This document shows, piece after piece, positions 47,808 to 56,557 of a stretch of DNA of 64,000 bases. Position 1 is the first letter of the stretch. Each line of letters begins with the position of its first letter. The translations under genes and the position numbers were made by a program. This stretch comes from Polaromonas sp. UBA5171. GTDB lineage: Bacteria; Pseudomonadota; Gammaproteobacteria; Burkholderiales; Burkholderiaceae_C. The notes below the pieces were generated by a model. That model had not been told where the DNA came from. It saw only the letters and a program-made list of their open reading frames with translations, and did not search any database. Location of the stretch: assembly GCA_002413395.1 (NCBI GenBank), contig DHWX01000109.1, positions 66,491 to 130,490 on the forward strand, in the 5' to 3' direction.

Positions 47808-49118
47808 ATGCATAAATTTGACGTCGTGGTGATAGGCGCAGGCGCAGCCGGGCTGTTTTGCGCCGGTGTGGCAGGTCAGCGCGGTCTGAAGGTGCTGCTG
47901 CTGGACCACAACGAGAAAGTGGCCGAAAAAATCCGTATCTCGGGTGGCGGTCGCTGCAACTTCACCAACCGCGAGGTGGGTCCGGCCAACTTTTTGAGCG
48001 AGAACCCGCACTTTTGCCGCTCGGCCCTATCGCGCTACACGCCGCAGGATTTCATTGAACTGCTGCAGCGCCACGGCATCCCGTTTCATGAAAAGCACAA
48101 GGGCCAGCTTTTTTGCGACCGTTCGGCCGAAGACGTCATCAACCTGCTGCTGGCTGAGTGCGCCGCAGGCCAAGTCACGCGCTGGCAACCTTGCAGCATC
48201 AAAAGCATTATGGGCCCCGAGCAGAAAGGCACTGGCGACTACAAAATAGAGAGCAACCGCGGGCTGATAAAAGCGCCCCAGGTGGTGATTGCCACGGGTG
48301 GCCTGTCAATTCCGAAAATCGGCGCGACCGATTTTGGCTATCACATCGCCAGACAGTTCGGCCTGCGTCTGGTGGAGCCCAGAGCTGCGCTGGTGCCGCT
48401 AACCTTTGACGCTGACGCCTGGACCCCTTATTCGCGGTTGGCCGGTCTCTCCCTGCCAGTGCAGATTGAAACCACGCCCTTCAATCACCGCCAGGACGCG
48501 AACCCCCGGCAACGCCAAAAAGCCGTATTTTTCGCCGAAGACCTGCTGTTCACTCATCGAGGCCTCAGCGGCCCGGCGGTGCTGCAGGTCTCCAGCTTCT
48601 GGCGCGAAGGCCAGCCCTTGCGCATCAACCTCGCGCCTGGCCTGGACCTGTCCACAATGCTGCTGCGCGCCAAGGCGACCTCGAAAAAACTGATCGCCAA
48701 CGAACTGGCCGCTTTGGTGCCCAGCCGCCTGGCCGACGCCTGGGTCAGCCAGGATTCGGCTCTGCAGCGCCCCATCAGCGACGCCACCGACAAGTCCCTG
48801 CTGACACTGGCGCGGCATCTGGCCGATTGGACCCTCACGCCCACCGGCACCGAAGGCTACAAAAAGGCGGAAGTCACCGGCGGCGGCATTGACACCCGCG
48901 ATTTGTCGTCGCAAACCATGGAATCCCGGCAGCCGGGGCTGTATTTCATTGGCGAAGTGGTTGACGTGACCGGTTGGCTGGGCGGCTATAACTTCCAGTG
49001 GGCCTGGGCTTCGGCTTTTACCTGCGCGCAGGCGCTGGTTGGCAACCACACCGGGCGGCAGGAAACTGACATCGGTATCAGCACGGTTTCACAGACTTTC
49101 TCTGAAACATCGCTATAA
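47808..49118 (+). CDS. NAD(P)/FAD-dependent oxidoreductase (HI0933/BaiN family)
   Basis: A 436-residue flavoprotein. It has the FAD motif VVIGAGAAGLFCAGVAGQRG, the family signature KIRISGGGRCNFTNREVGPANF, ATGGLSIPKIGATDFGYHIA, and the C-terminal FAD contact GEVVDVTGWLGGYNFQWAW. The substrate of most members is unknown. The ATG at 47808 gives MHKFDVVVIG. The only visible ribosome binding site is within the dispersed repeat that abuts the start. It is monocistronic, followed by rpsU. Confidence 0.9.
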   Translation: MHKFDVVVIGAGAAGLFCAGVAGQRGLKVLLLDHNEKVAEKIRISGGGRCNFTNREVGPANFLSENPHFCRSALSRYTPQDFIELLQRHGIPFHEKHKGQLFCDRSAEDVINLLLAECAAGQVTRWQPCSIKSIMGPEQKGTGDYKIESNRGLIKAPQVVIATGGLSIPKIGATDFGYHIARQFGLRLVEPRAALVPLTFDADAWTPYSRLAGLSLPVQIETTPFNHRQDANPRQRQKAVFFAEDLLFTHRGLSGPAVLQVSSFWREGQPLRINLAPGLDLSTMLLRAKATSKKLIANELAALVPSRLADAWVSQDSALQRPISDATDKSLLTLARHLADWTLTPTGTEGYKKAEVTGGGIDTRDLSSQTMESRQPGLYFIGEVVDVTGWLGGYNFQWAWASAFTCAQALVGNHTGRQETDIGISTVSQTFSETSL

Positions 49119-49119
49119 T
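49114..49119 (+). promoter_or_regulatory. -10 box of the probable rpsU promoter
   Basis: TATAAT (49114-49119) is a consensus -10 overlapping the stop codon of the preceding flavoprotein gene. No good -35 is seen at 17 nt; a TTCACA lies 20 nt upstream. It would give a leader of about 75 nt for rpsU. Confidence 0.4.
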
Positions 49120-49199
49120 CAAAGGCTTTGCTAGCAAACCCGCGCCTGGCCTGGTCCTGATCAGATCAATAATGGCGTATCTTTTGGATCAATTTATCA

Positions 49200-49412
49200 A
49201 TGACCACCATTCGTGTAAAAGACAACGAACCCTTTGACGTGGCACTGCGCCGCTTCAAGCGCACCATCGAAAAGCTCGGCCTGCTGACCGACCTGCGCGC
49301 CCGCGAGTTCTATGAAAAACCAACGGCCGAGCGCAAGCGCAAGAAGGCCGCCGCCGTCAAGCGCAATTACAAGCGTATTCGCGCCATGCAGTTGCCCAAA
49401 AAACTGTACTGA
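49200..49412 (+). CDS. rpsU: 30S ribosomal protein S21
   Basis: A 70-residue basic protein beginning [20 protein letters not shown], with [20 protein letters not shown] and [14 protein letters not shown]21 helps 30S subunits pair with Shine-Dalgarno sequences. In this phylum it is followed by yqeY rather than dnaG. A strong terminator lies 40 nt downstream. Confidence 0.97.
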   Translation: MTTIRVKDNEPFDVALRRFKRTIEKLGLLTDLRAREFYEKPTAERKRKKAAAVKRNYKRIRAMQLPKKLY

Positions 49413-49452
49413 ACCCCGCGACAGCCCTTCAGCGCGTTCAGGCAACGCAAAA

Positions 49453-49484
49453 GCCCGCAAGAGGACGCTCTGGCGGGCTTTTTT
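49453..49484 (+). terminator. Intrinsic terminator after rpsU
   Basis: GCCCGC (49453-49458) and GCGGGC (49473-49478) form the stem core, preceded by AAAA and followed by six T (49479-49484). It should stop most rpsU transcripts before yqeY. Confidence 0.88.
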
Positions 49485-49523
49485 ACTTTCCAACCCTTGT
49501 CCGACCTTTTTCAGGAGTCCGAA

Positions 49524-49970
49524 ATGTCACTCAAAGACCAGATCACCGAAGACATGAAAACCGCCATGCGCGCCAGGGACAGTGAGCGCCTGGGCACCAT
49601 CCGGCTGCTGCTGGCGGCACTCAAGCAAAAAGAGGTGGATGAACGCTTGGTATTGGACGATGTGGCCGTGATTGCCATCGTTGACAAGCTGATCAAACAG
49701 CGCAAGGACTCGATCGAGGCGTTTCAAAAGGCTGCGCGCACCGATCTGGCCGACAAGGAAGCGGCGGAAATCGTCGTGCTGCAAGCTTACCTGCCCGTGC
49801 GCCTGAGCGCCGAAGAGGTCACGGCCGCCGTGAAAGCCATCGTCACCGAACTCGGCGCCAAAGGCCCCGGCGATATGGGCAAGGTGATGGGGGCAGTGAA
49901 AGCCCAACTGGCGGGCAAGGCCGATATGAGCCAGGTTTCGGCGGCGGTAAAAGCCGCGCTGGCAAGTTGA
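49524..49970 (+). CDS. yqeY: GatB/YqeY domain-containing protein
   Basis: A 148-residue protein: MSLKDQITEDMKTAMRARDS, ERLGTIRLLLAALKQKEVDE, RKDSIEAFQKAARTDLADKE, YLPVRLSAEEVTAAVKAIV. It resembles the tail domain of the GatB amidotransferase subunit that binds tRNA, but stands alone; its role is not established. AGGAG lies 6 nt before the ATG at 49524. It usually neighbours rpsU, as here. Confidence 0.93.
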   Translation: MSLKDQITEDMKTAMRARDSERLGTIRLLLAALKQKEVDERLVLDDVAVIAIVDKLIKQRKDSIEAFQKAARTDLADKEAAEIVVLQAYLPVRLSAEEVTAAVKAIVTELGAKGPGDMGKVMGAVKAQLAGKADMSQVSAAVKAALAS

Positions 49971-49976
49971 ATTCAG

Positions 49977-50007
49977 GCCAGGCCGACGGTTGCAACGCGT
50001 GCCTGGC
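49977..50007. terminator. Hairpin between convergent yqeY and tldE (possible bidirectional terminator)
   Basis: GCCAGGC (49977-49983) and GCCTGGC (50001-50007) are exact reverse complements between two convergent stop codons. No T-run follows on either strand, so it would at best be a weak or Rho-assisted end. Confidence 0.3.
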
Positions 50008-50017
50008 GCTGGAAAAA

Positions 50018-51445
50018 TCAGCTCCCAGCCACCTTCATCCGGTTCACCAGTATCGAGCCCACGGTCTTGGCCCCGTAGTTGTAGGCATCTGAACCCACCG
50101 CCTGAATGCCCATGAGCATGTCCTTGAGGTTGCCGGCAATGGTGATTTCTTCCACCGGAAATGCGATCTGGCCGTTTTCGACCCAGAAGCCGGACGCGCC
50201 ACGCGAGTAGTCACCGGTCACGTAGTTCAGGCCCTGGCCCATCAGCTCGGTCACAAACAGGCCCCGGCCGAGCTTGCGCAGCATGGCGTCAAGGTCGTCA
50301 CCAGCACGCGTCTGGCGGCTGCTGAGGGTGAGGTTGTGCGAGCCCCCCGCATTGCCCGTGGTTCGCATGCCCAGTTTGCGGGCTGAATAGGTGCTCAGGA
50401 AATAGCCTTCTACCCGTCCTGCATCGACCACCTTGCGCGCGCTGGTTTTCACGCCTTCTTCATCAAACGGCGCGCTGCCCTTTCCCTTGAGCAGGTGCGG
50501 GTCTTCCACAATGTCGATATGTCTGGGGAAAACAGCCTTGCCCAGGCTGTCCGCCAAAAATGTGTTCTTGCGGTACAGTGCGCCGCCACTGATGGCCTGC
50601 ACAAATCCCCCCAGTAGCCCTGCTGCCAGCGGCGATTCAAACAGCACCGGGCATTGAGTGGTCGGAATTTTTCGGCTTTTCAGACGTGCCAGCGCGCGCT
50701 CTGCGGCGTAGCGGCCAACCGCCTCGGGGCGGGCCAGCTCGGTGGCATCACGCATCGAGCTGTACCAGGCATCGCGCTGCATCTGGTTGCCCTTGCCGGC
50801 GATGGGGGCCACCGAAATGCTGTGGCGCGAGCTGGCATAGCCGCCGCGAAAGCCTTTGGTGTGGGCGCTGAAGAAATGGCTTTGCTGGGCCGACACGCCC
50901 GCCCCTTCACTGTTGGTGATGAGGCGGCTGGTGCCCATGGCTGCGGCTTCGCACTGCAGGGCCAGCCGGGCGGCCTCTTCCGAGGTGAGGGCCCAGGGGT
51001 AAAACAGGTCAAGCTCGGGGTGGTTGCGGGCAATGTCACGCTCGTCGGGCAGACCCGAGGTCTCGTCTTCCGCCGTAAAGCGCGCAATGTCGTAAGCCGC
51101 TTTCACGGTCTGCGCAATCGCCGCTTTTGAAAAATCGCTGGTGGCCGCGTTGCCGCGCTTTTTGCCAAAGTACACCGTGATGCCCAGCGACTTGTCGCGG
51201 TTGCGCTCGACGTTTTCGAGCTCCCCCTTGCGCACGCTGACCGACAGGCCGCAGCCTTCCGAGGCTTCAGCCGCGGCATCGCTGGCACCGAGCTTTTTGG
51301 CGTGAGCCAGCGCGCTATCAACCAGTTCCTCGAAAAAACCGCGGGAGTAGCTGAAACCGCTTTCCGGCTGACGGGGCTGGCTGGCTGGACGACGGAGGGA
51401 GCGCGCCGCGCTGCGGGATGAACGGACAGAAGATTTTTGGGTCAT
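50018..51445 (-). CDS. pmbA: Metalloprotease-related protein TldE/PmbA
   Basis: A 475-residue member of the TldD/TldE family. It has EGCGLSVSVRKGELENVERNR, GITVYFGKKRGNAATSDFS, NSEGAGVSAQQSHFFSAHTK, GYFLSTYSARKLGMRTTGNA and the end GSDAYNYGAKTVGSILVNRM. TldE pairs with the protease TldD to process peptides such as microcins and CcdA. It lacks the metal-binding histidines of TldD, consistent with the E subunit. The ATG at 51445 (MTQKSSVRSS) starts a Ser/Arg-rich leader of about 30 residues. It is divergent from yjgA, with 25 nt between them. Confidence 0.93.
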   Translation of the reverse strand: MTQKSSVRSSRSAARSLRRPASQPRQPESGFSYSRGFFEELVDSALAHAKKLGASDAAAEASEGCGLSVSVRKGELENVERNRDKSLGITVYFGKKRGNAATSDFSKAAIAQTVKAAYDIARFTAEDETSGLPDERDIARNHPELDLFYPWALTSEEAARLALQCEAAAMGTSRLITNSEGAGVSAQQSHFFSAHTKGFRGGYASSRHSISVAPIAGKGNQMQRDAWYSSMRDATELARPEAVGRYAAERALARLKSRKIPTTQCPVLFESPLAAGLLGGFVQAISGGALYRKNTFLADSLGKAVFPRHIDIVEDPHLLKGKGSAPFDEEGVKTSARKVVDAGRVEGYFLSTYSARKLGMRTTGNAGGSHNLTLSSRQTRAGDDLDAMLRKLGRGLFVTELMGQGLNYVTGDYSRGASGFWVENGQIAFPVEEITIAGNLKDMLMGIQAVGSDAYNYGAKTVGSILVNRMKVAGS

Positions 51446-51470
51446 ATGGGTCGCTATGATACTGACTGCC

Positions 51471-52079
51471 ATGAACAACAAGACTCTCAAGGCCATCAAA
51501 GGCTACTGGTCCAACGGCCGCTTCGTTAAACCCGAAGAAATTGCGCTGGAGGAAGCGGGCCCGCCCAGCAAGACCCGGCTCAAGGCCGAGGCCGATGAAA
51601 AACAGGTGCTGGGCGAGGCGCTGCTGACCTTGCGCGCCGACCTGATGGCGCGGCTGGACCTGCCCGCCAAGCTGCTGGACGCCATTGCCGAGGCCAAACG
51701 GATTTCCAGTTTTGAGGGCAAACGCCGACAGATGCAGTTTATCGGCAAATTGATGCGCCCGCTCGACGCCGAACCGATCCGCGCCGCCATCAACGAGCAG
51801 CTCAACGGCTCAGCCGAGCTCACGCTGGCGCTGCACCAAGCCGAGCAATGGCGCGACAGCCTGATTGACTCGGACGCTGCGCTGGGGCGCTGGCTCACCG
51901 CGCACCCCGCTACCGATGCGCAGCAGTTGCGCGCCCTGATCCGCCAAGCCCGCAAGGATGCCCAACCCGAAAAACCGGGCGAGGCACCCCGCCACGGCAA
52001 ACCCTATCGTGAGATATTCCAGATGGTCAAGGAAACGCTCACCCGGGAAGACTTGGGACAAGAGGGGCCTGGCACATGA
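51471..52079 (+). CDS. yjgA: DUF615 ribosome biogenesis factor YjgA
   Basis: A 202-residue protein associated with late 50S assembly. It has PPSKTRLKAEADEKQVLGEA, IAEAKRISSFEGKRRQMQFI, GKLMRPLDAEPIRAAINE and HAT-like LRALIRQARKDA. The ATG at 51471 (MNNKTLKAIKGYW) is preferred; one at 51456 is possible. The stop overlaps the mogA start by 4 nt. Confidence 0.9.
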   Translation: MNNKTLKAIKGYWSNGRFVKPEEIALEEAGPPSKTRLKAEADEKQVLGEALLTLRADLMARLDLPAKLLDAIAEAKRISSFEGKRRQMQFIGKLMRPLDAEPIRAAINEQLNGSAELTLALHQAEQWRDSLIDSDAALGRWLTAHPATDAQQLRALIRQARKDAQPEKPGEAPRHGKPYREIFQMVKETLTREDLGQEGPGT

Positions 52080-52675
52080 GCCACCCATATGATTCAGTGA
52101 AGCTGGGCATCGTGTCGGTCAGCGACCGCGCCTCGGCTGGTGTTTATTTAGACAAGGGCCTGCCAGCCCTGAAAGAATGGCTCACGCGCGCCCTGAAAAA
52201 CCCCATCACCTTTGAAGAGCGGCTGATTCCCGACGAGCAGGCGCGCATCAGCGCCGCGCTGATTGAGCTGGTGGAGGCGGGCTGCTCGCTGGTCCTGACC
52301 ACCGGCGGCACCGGCCCGGCGCCACGCGACGTCACGCCCGAAGCCACGCTGGCCGTGGCCCATCGGGAGATGCCCGGTTTTGGCGAGCAGATGCGGCAGA
52401 TCAGCCTCAAATTTGTACCGACCGCCATCCTGTCGCGCCAGGTCGCGGTGATCCGCGACCAAAGCCTCATCCTCAACCTGCCCGGCCAGCCCAAATCGAT
52501 TCAGGAAACGCTGGAAGGACTAAAAAATGAAACCGGTGAATCCATCGTACCCGGCATCTTTGCCGCCGTGCCGTACTGCATTGACCTGATAGGCGGACCG
52601 TACCTGGAAACTGATCCCGCCGTGTGCAAGGTGTTTCGGCCGAAAAGTGCGATTCGGACCATCCTATTTGAATGA
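52076..52675 (+). CDS. mogA: Molybdopterin adenylyltransferase
   Basis: A 199-residue MoCF-domain enzyme that adenylylates molybdopterin before molybdenum insertion. It has KLGIVSVSDRASAGVYLDKG, VLTTGGTGPAPRDVTPEATL, the substrate loop PGFGEQMRQISLKFVPTAIL, SRQVAVIR and LILNLPGQPKSI. The cofactor is needed by nasA in this window. Translationally coupled to yjgA (ATGA). Convergent with cysE. Confidence 0.95.
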   Translation: MSHPYDSVKLGIVSVSDRASAGVYLDKGLPALKEWLTRALKNPITFEERLIPDEQARISAALIELVEAGCSLVLTTGGTGPAPRDVTPEATLAVAHREMPGFGEQMRQISLKFVPTAILSRQVAVIRDQSLILNLPGQPKSIQETLEGLKNETGESIVPGIFAAVPYCIDLIGGPYLETDPAVCKVFRPKSAIRTILFE

Positions 52676-52711
52676 ATTAGCGCTACTGTCAATACAGGAC
52701 GGACGCGAACA

Positions 52712-52728
52712 GCTCTTAAAATAAGAGC
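52712..52728. terminator. Perfect short hairpin between convergent mogA and cysE
   Basis: GCTCTTA-AAA-TAAGAGC is an exact 7-bp stem with a 3-nt loop, 36 nt after mogA and 20 nt after cysE (on the other strand). No T-run follows, so a terminator role is uncertain. Confidence 0.35.
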
Positions 52729-52747
52729 ACCCTGAATCTTCAAGCGA

Positions 52748-53527
52748 CTACTTGCCCACCAGCTGATTGAGCTTGTCAGCTTCAAAGGTTTCCAGCAGTG
52801 CGGCATCTTTGGGCACGCAGTCGTGGCTGGTGGGAGTTTGCGGACCCGCCAGCTTTTCAATCGCCTGCCAGAGAAGGGCAATCTGATGCTCCTGACCCGC
52901 CGCATTGTCGATCAGGCCGCGCAGTGCCTGCGACAGCGGGTCGTCGTTTTGGGTGATGCCATAGGCTGAAAACCCCATCTGGCTGGCAATCTGCTCGCGC
53001 TTCACATCCGCGTCGGCCTGGATGATGCGGGCCGGATTGCCCACCGCCGTTGCGCCCGCTGGCACCGGCTTGACCACCACGGCGTTGGAGCCAATACGGG
53101 CGCCATCGCCCACGGTGAAGCCGCCCAGCACCTGCGCGCCGGCGCCGACCACCACACCCTGCCCCAGCGTAGGGTGGCGCTTGGTGCCCTTGTAGAGAGA
53201 GGTCCCGCCCAGCGTCACGCCCTGGTAAATCGTGCAGCCGTTGCCAATTTCGGCGGTTTCACCGACGACAACACCCATGGCATGGTCAAAAAAAACGCAC
53301 TGGCCGATTTTGGCGCCGGGGTGAATTTCAATGCCGGTGAGCCAGCGTGAGACATGCGAGATAAAGCGGCCCAGCCATTTGAAGCCGTGGTTCCAGCACC
53401 AGTGCGCGCGGCGGTGTAACACCAGCGCGTGCAGGCCCGGGTAACAGGTGAGCACTTCCCAGGCGGTGCGGGCGGCGGGGTCGCGTTCAAGAATGCACTG
53501 AATGTCGGAGCGGAGTCTGGAAAACAT
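52748..53527 (-). CDS. cysE: Serine O-acetyltransferase
   Basis: A 259-residue left-handed beta-helix enzyme that makes O-acetylserine for cysteine synthesis. A short helical N-terminus ([20 protein letters not shown]) precedes hexapeptide repeats with the catalytic [44 protein letters not shown] and GNPARII. The short N-terminal domain is the EpsC/NifP type rather than the long E. coli type. The C-terminal tail of about 70 residues is not conserved. It follows trmJ by 9 nt. Confidence 0.93.
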   Translation of the reverse strand: MFSRLRSDIQCILERDPAARTAWEVLTCYPGLHALVLHRRAHWCWNHGFKWLGRFISHVSRWLTGIEIHPGAKIGQCVFFDHAMGVVVGETAEIGNGCTIYQGVTLGGTSLYKGTKRHPTLGQGVVVGAGAQVLGGFTVGDGARIGSNAVVVKPVPAGATAVGNPARIIQADADVKREQIASQMGFSAYGITQNDDPLSQALRGLIDNAAGQEHQIALLWQAIEKLAGPQTPTSHDCVPKDAALLETFEADKLNQLVGK

Positions 53528-53536
53528 GGTCCAAGT

Positions 53537-54352
53537 CTAATGGTCGCCCGGCGGGTTTGCCGATGCACGCATTTTGCCTTCCGCCTGCAAGGACTTTTGC
53601 GACATTGCCTTGGCCACTCCGCGCAGAATATGGATTTCTTCGGCGCTAAGCTGCGCGCGGTTAAAAAGCTGATTCAGCCGCGGCATGAGTTTTTTGGGTG
53701 AAGCCGGGTCAAGAAACCCGATGTCGGTGAGCGCCTCTTCCCAGTGCTTGAGCATGCCAGCCACCGCCGCGGCGTCAGCCAGTTGCGGCTCGGCGGTGGC
53801 TGGCTGCACGCCAAAGCCGCCCAGCGCCTCGCGCCAGTCATAGGCAATCAGTTGCACCGCAGCGGCCAGATTGAGCGAGCCAAATTTCGGATTGGTCGGA
53901 ATGCTCAAGGCAACATGACAGCGGTACACATCATCGTTTTGCATGCCAAACCGTTCGGAACCAAATAAAAAAGCAATCGAATTCGGTTTCTTCACTTGCA
54001 TCGCGGGCTCAATTTGATCTGATTTCGACAGCACATCAAGGGGTTCCAGCAACCCGGAAAAATGTTCCCTGGGTGCCCGGGTGGGCGGACCAAAGTCGCG
54101 CGGCGTCATGGCAGTGGCACACAGATGAGCCATGCCATCGAGCGCTTCATCCAGCGTGGCCACAATGCGGGCGTGTTGAAGCACGTCGAGCGCACCACTG
54201 GCGCGCTGTATGGTTTCTTCGCGCTTAAGCACATTGGCCCAGCGCGGCGCCACCAGCACCAGGTCGTCAAAACCCATGACTTTCATGGCGCGTGCGGTGG
54301 CGCCCACATTGCCGGGGTGGCTTGTATTGATCAGGACAAAGCGGGTTTTCAT
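53537..54352 (-). CDS. trmJ: tRNA (Cm32/Um32) methyltransferase (SpoU/TrmH family)
   Basis: A 271-residue SPOUT methylase. Motif 1 is [19 protein letters not shown], motif 2 [14 protein letters not shown], and motif 3 [20 protein letters not shown], which forms the SAM knot. The C-terminal extension ([28 protein letters not shown]) is typical of TrmJ, which methylates ribose 32 of several tRNAs. Divergent from suhB. Confidence 0.93.
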   Translation of the reverse strand: MKTRFVLINTSHPGNVGATARAMKVMGFDDLVLVAPRWANVLKREETIQRASGALDVLQHARIVATLDEALDGMAHLCATAMTPRDFGPPTRAPREHFSGLLEPLDVLSKSDQIEPAMQVKKPNSIAFLFGSERFGMQNDDVYRCHVALSIPTNPKFGSLNLAAAVQLIAYDWREALGGFGVQPATAEPQLADAAAVAGMLKHWEEALTDIGFLDPASPKKLMPRLNQLFNRAQLSAEEIHILRGVAKAMSQKSLQAEGKMRASANPPGDH

Positions 54353-54507
54353 GGATCAAATGGGAACGCGTGCCAGACCCGAACGCCGACGCGCAGGCCG
54401 GTTTCGGGGCTGTGCAAGGCGGAACCGGTAAAATGAGCCTATTGTCGCCTGTCTCCGCTCCATCGATTGAGCGGCTGGCAGTTCCGGTTCGCTCTTTCTT
54501 ATCTTTT

Positions 54508-55476
54508 ATGTCCAGCAATCTACACCCCATGCTCAACGTGGCCGTCAAGGCTGCGCGCGCCGCCGGCGCCATCATCAACCGCGCCGCGCTGGATGTGGAA
54601 GCGGTTCGCATCTCCACCAAGCAGACCAACGACTTTGTCACCGAGGTGGACCATGCCGCCGAAGCGGCAATCATCGAAACCCTGCTCACGGCCTACCCCG
54701 GACACGGCATTCTGGCCGAGGAATCGGGCAGCGAACATGGCGCCAAAGACTCCGAATTTGTGTGGATCATCGACCCGCTGGACGGCACCACCAACTTCAT
54801 CCACGGCTTCCCCGTCTATTGCGTCAGCATTGCGCTGGCCGTGCGGGGGAAAATCGAGCAGGCCGTGGTCTATGACCCGACCCGTAACGACATTTACAGT
54901 GCCAGCAAAGGGCGTGGCGCCTACCTCAACGACCACCGTATCCGCGCGGCCAAGCGCACCCGGCTACAAGACTGCCTGATTTCAACCGGCTTTCCCTACC
55001 GCCCCGGCGACAAGCTCAAACCCTATCTGCACATGCTCGGCGAAGTCATCAGCCAGTGCGCCGGTGTGCGCCGTCCAGGTGCGGCGGCACTCGACCTGGC
55101 TTACGTGGCGGCTGGCCACAGCGACGGCTTTTTTGAAACCGGACTGCAACCCTGGGACGTGGCGGCCGGTTCGCTGCTGGTGACCGAAGCGGGCGGCCTG
55201 ATTGGCAACTTCACCGGCGAGGCCGACTTCATGCACCACGGCGAATGCGTGGCCGGCAATCCGCGCATCTACGGCCAACTGGTAGCCACGCTGGGCAAAT
55301 ACAGCAAGTTCGCCGGCGCCGGTGACAAGGCGACGGTGCGCCAGGCCGTGCGGGAAGATACGGCAGCCAGCGAAACCCCCAGTGTCGAACTCCCCAAGGG
55401 GAAAACCACCCTCAAGGCCAGGAAAGTCAAGACACCGGCTGCCCACATTGCCGGCACACAAGACGCGCCGCAATAG
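54508..55476 (+). CDS. suhB: Inositol monophosphatase family protein (SuhB-like)
   Basis: A 322-residue Mg-dependent phosphatase. It has the metal site EES ([12 protein letters not shown]), [16 protein letters not shown] and [19 protein letters not shown]. coli SuhB also acts in rRNA antitermination with Nus factors. The ATG at 54508 gives [20 protein letters not shown], the family start. After about residue 270 there is a Lys/Thr/Ala-rich tail of about 50 residues not needed for the fold. Normal family length is about 265, so this tail is an extension. Confidence 0.92.
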   Translation: MSSNLHPMLNVAVKAARAAGAIINRAALDVEAVRISTKQTNDFVTEVDHAAEAAIIETLLTAYPGHGILAEESGSEHGAKDSEFVWIIDPLDGTTNFIHGFPVYCVSIALAVRGKIEQAVVYDPTRNDIYSASKGRGAYLNDHRIRAAKRTRLQDCLISTGFPYRPGDKLKPYLHMLGEVISQCAGVRRPGAAALDLAYVAAGHSDGFFETGLQPWDVAAGSLLVTEAGGLIGNFTGEADFMHHGECVAGNPRIYGQLVATLGKYSKFAGAGDKATVRQAVREDTAASETPSVELPKGKTTLKARKVKTPAAHIAGTQDAPQ

Positions 55477-55477
55477 C

Positions 55478-55508
55478 TTGCCGCCAGTTGCAGCGCTTCA
55501 GCTAAAAT
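55478..55508 (+). promoter_or_regulatory. Weak promoter candidate for the aryl-polyene-type operon
   Basis: TTGCCG (55478-55483) and TAAAAT (55503-55508) are 19 nt apart, longer than the ideal 17. The palindrome GCACCGGTGC follows at 55526-55535. This 116-bp gap is the only non-coding space before the nine-gene overlapping run, so a promoter is expected here, but these boxes are weak. Confidence 0.3.
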
Positions 55509-55592
55509 CGGCCACTCCATGAGACGCACCGGTGCACTTGCGCCGGTCCTGTCAATCGACAATCCCACCCTCAGAACCATCTGCTTCCCTCT

Positions 55593-55889
55593 ATGTCCGA
55601 ACCAAGCACACCAGCTTTTTCCTCACCGGCTGATGCCGCCCTGCTGCTTGAAGTGGCCGAACTGGTAGTGAGCGCCCTGAATCTGGAAATTGTCGCTGCC
55701 GACGTGCAAGCTGACGAGCCGCTGTATGGCGACGGACTGGGCCTGGACTCCATCGACATTCTTGAAATTGCGCTCGTGGTTTCCAAACGCTACGGCCTGC
55801 AGTTGCGCGCCGACCATGAAGACAACCACGCCATATTTCATTCGCTGCGCAGCCTCAGCGATCATATCGCCGCCCAGCGAACCCAGTGA
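55593..55889 (+). CDS. Acyl carrier protein (aryl-polyene/fatty-acid-like cluster)
   Basis: A 98-residue carrier protein. The phosphopantetheine attachment site is Ser53 in YGDGLGLDSIDILEIALVV (DSI in place of the common DSL). The rest shows the four-helix ACP pattern (HSLRSLSDHIAAQ). It would carry the growing polyene chain for the ketosynthases and dehydratase of this operon. It is the first gene of the operon. Its TGA overlaps the next GTG start by 4 nt. Confidence 0.92.
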   Translation: MSEPSTPAFSSPADAALLLEVAELVVSALNLEIVAADVQADEPLYGDGLGLDSIDILEIALVVSKRYGLQLRADHEDNHAIFHSLRSLSDHIAAQRTQ

Positions 55890-56557
55890 AAGCCGGGCAG
55901 ACGACACGTTTGAGGAAAGTCTGCCACTGGGCGGCCGTTATCGCGCTGGGCATCGCTTACTCGGTGCTCGCCCACCTGGCAGCCGCGTCGGCTGTGCCCA
56001 ATCTGCCGGGCGCGCTGGTTGCCATCATTCCACTGCTGGGCCTGGCTCTTGTGATGGCCTGGCGCTCGCCACAGCGAGTGCTCATGCTGGTCCTGTGGCT
56101 GGTGGGGTGCGCCGCGCTCTACAGCATCAGCAACTGGCTGGTGGCACATTACATATGGGTTTTTTTCCTGCAGCATGCAGGCATGTATGCACTGCTCTGC
56201 GCGGCTTTCGGCAGAACCCTGCGGGTTGACCAGACACCGATGATTTCGCGCTTTGCATGCATCGTGCATGGCAGCCTCTCGCCTGCGCTGATTCGCTACA
56301 CGCGGTCCGTCACCTGGGCCTGGACCTTTTATTTTGGCGGCATTGCCGGGCTTTCGCTGCTGCTATTCTGGCTTGCCCCAATTACCGTCTGGTCTGCCTT
56401 TGCCAACCTGCTGGGCATTCCCCTGCTGGTGCTGATGTTCGTGGGTGAATATGCGGTGCGCTGGTGCGTGCTGCCGGCCGCCGACCGGGCCGGACCACTG
56501 GACGCGATCCGCGCCTACCGGCAGGCCAATTCAGAAGACAAGGCGCGCCAGACATGA
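55886..56557 (+). CDS. COG4648-type membrane protein of the aryl-polyene cluster
   Basis: A 223-residue inner-membrane protein with about six hydrophobic helices (VIALGIAYSVLAHLAAAS, GALVAIIPLLGLALVMAW, VLMLVLWLVGCAALYSIS, TFYFGGIAGLSLLLFWLAP, LLGIPLLVLMFVGEYAV). It matches the membrane protein found in aryl-polyene clusters between carrier protein and AMP-ligase. Its biochemical role is not known. GTG start; both ends overlap neighbours by 4 nt. Confidence 0.8.
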   Translation: MKAGQTTRLRKVCHWAAVIALGIAYSVLAHLAAASAVPNLPGALVAIIPLLGLALVMAWRSPQRVLMLVLWLVGCAALYSISNWLVAHYIWVFFLQHAGMYALLCAAFGRTLRVDQTPMISRFACIVHGSLSPALIRYTRSVTWAWTFYFGGIAGLSLLLFWLAPITVWSAFANLLGIPLLVLMFVGEYAVRWCVLPAADRAGPLDAIRAYRQANSEDKARQT

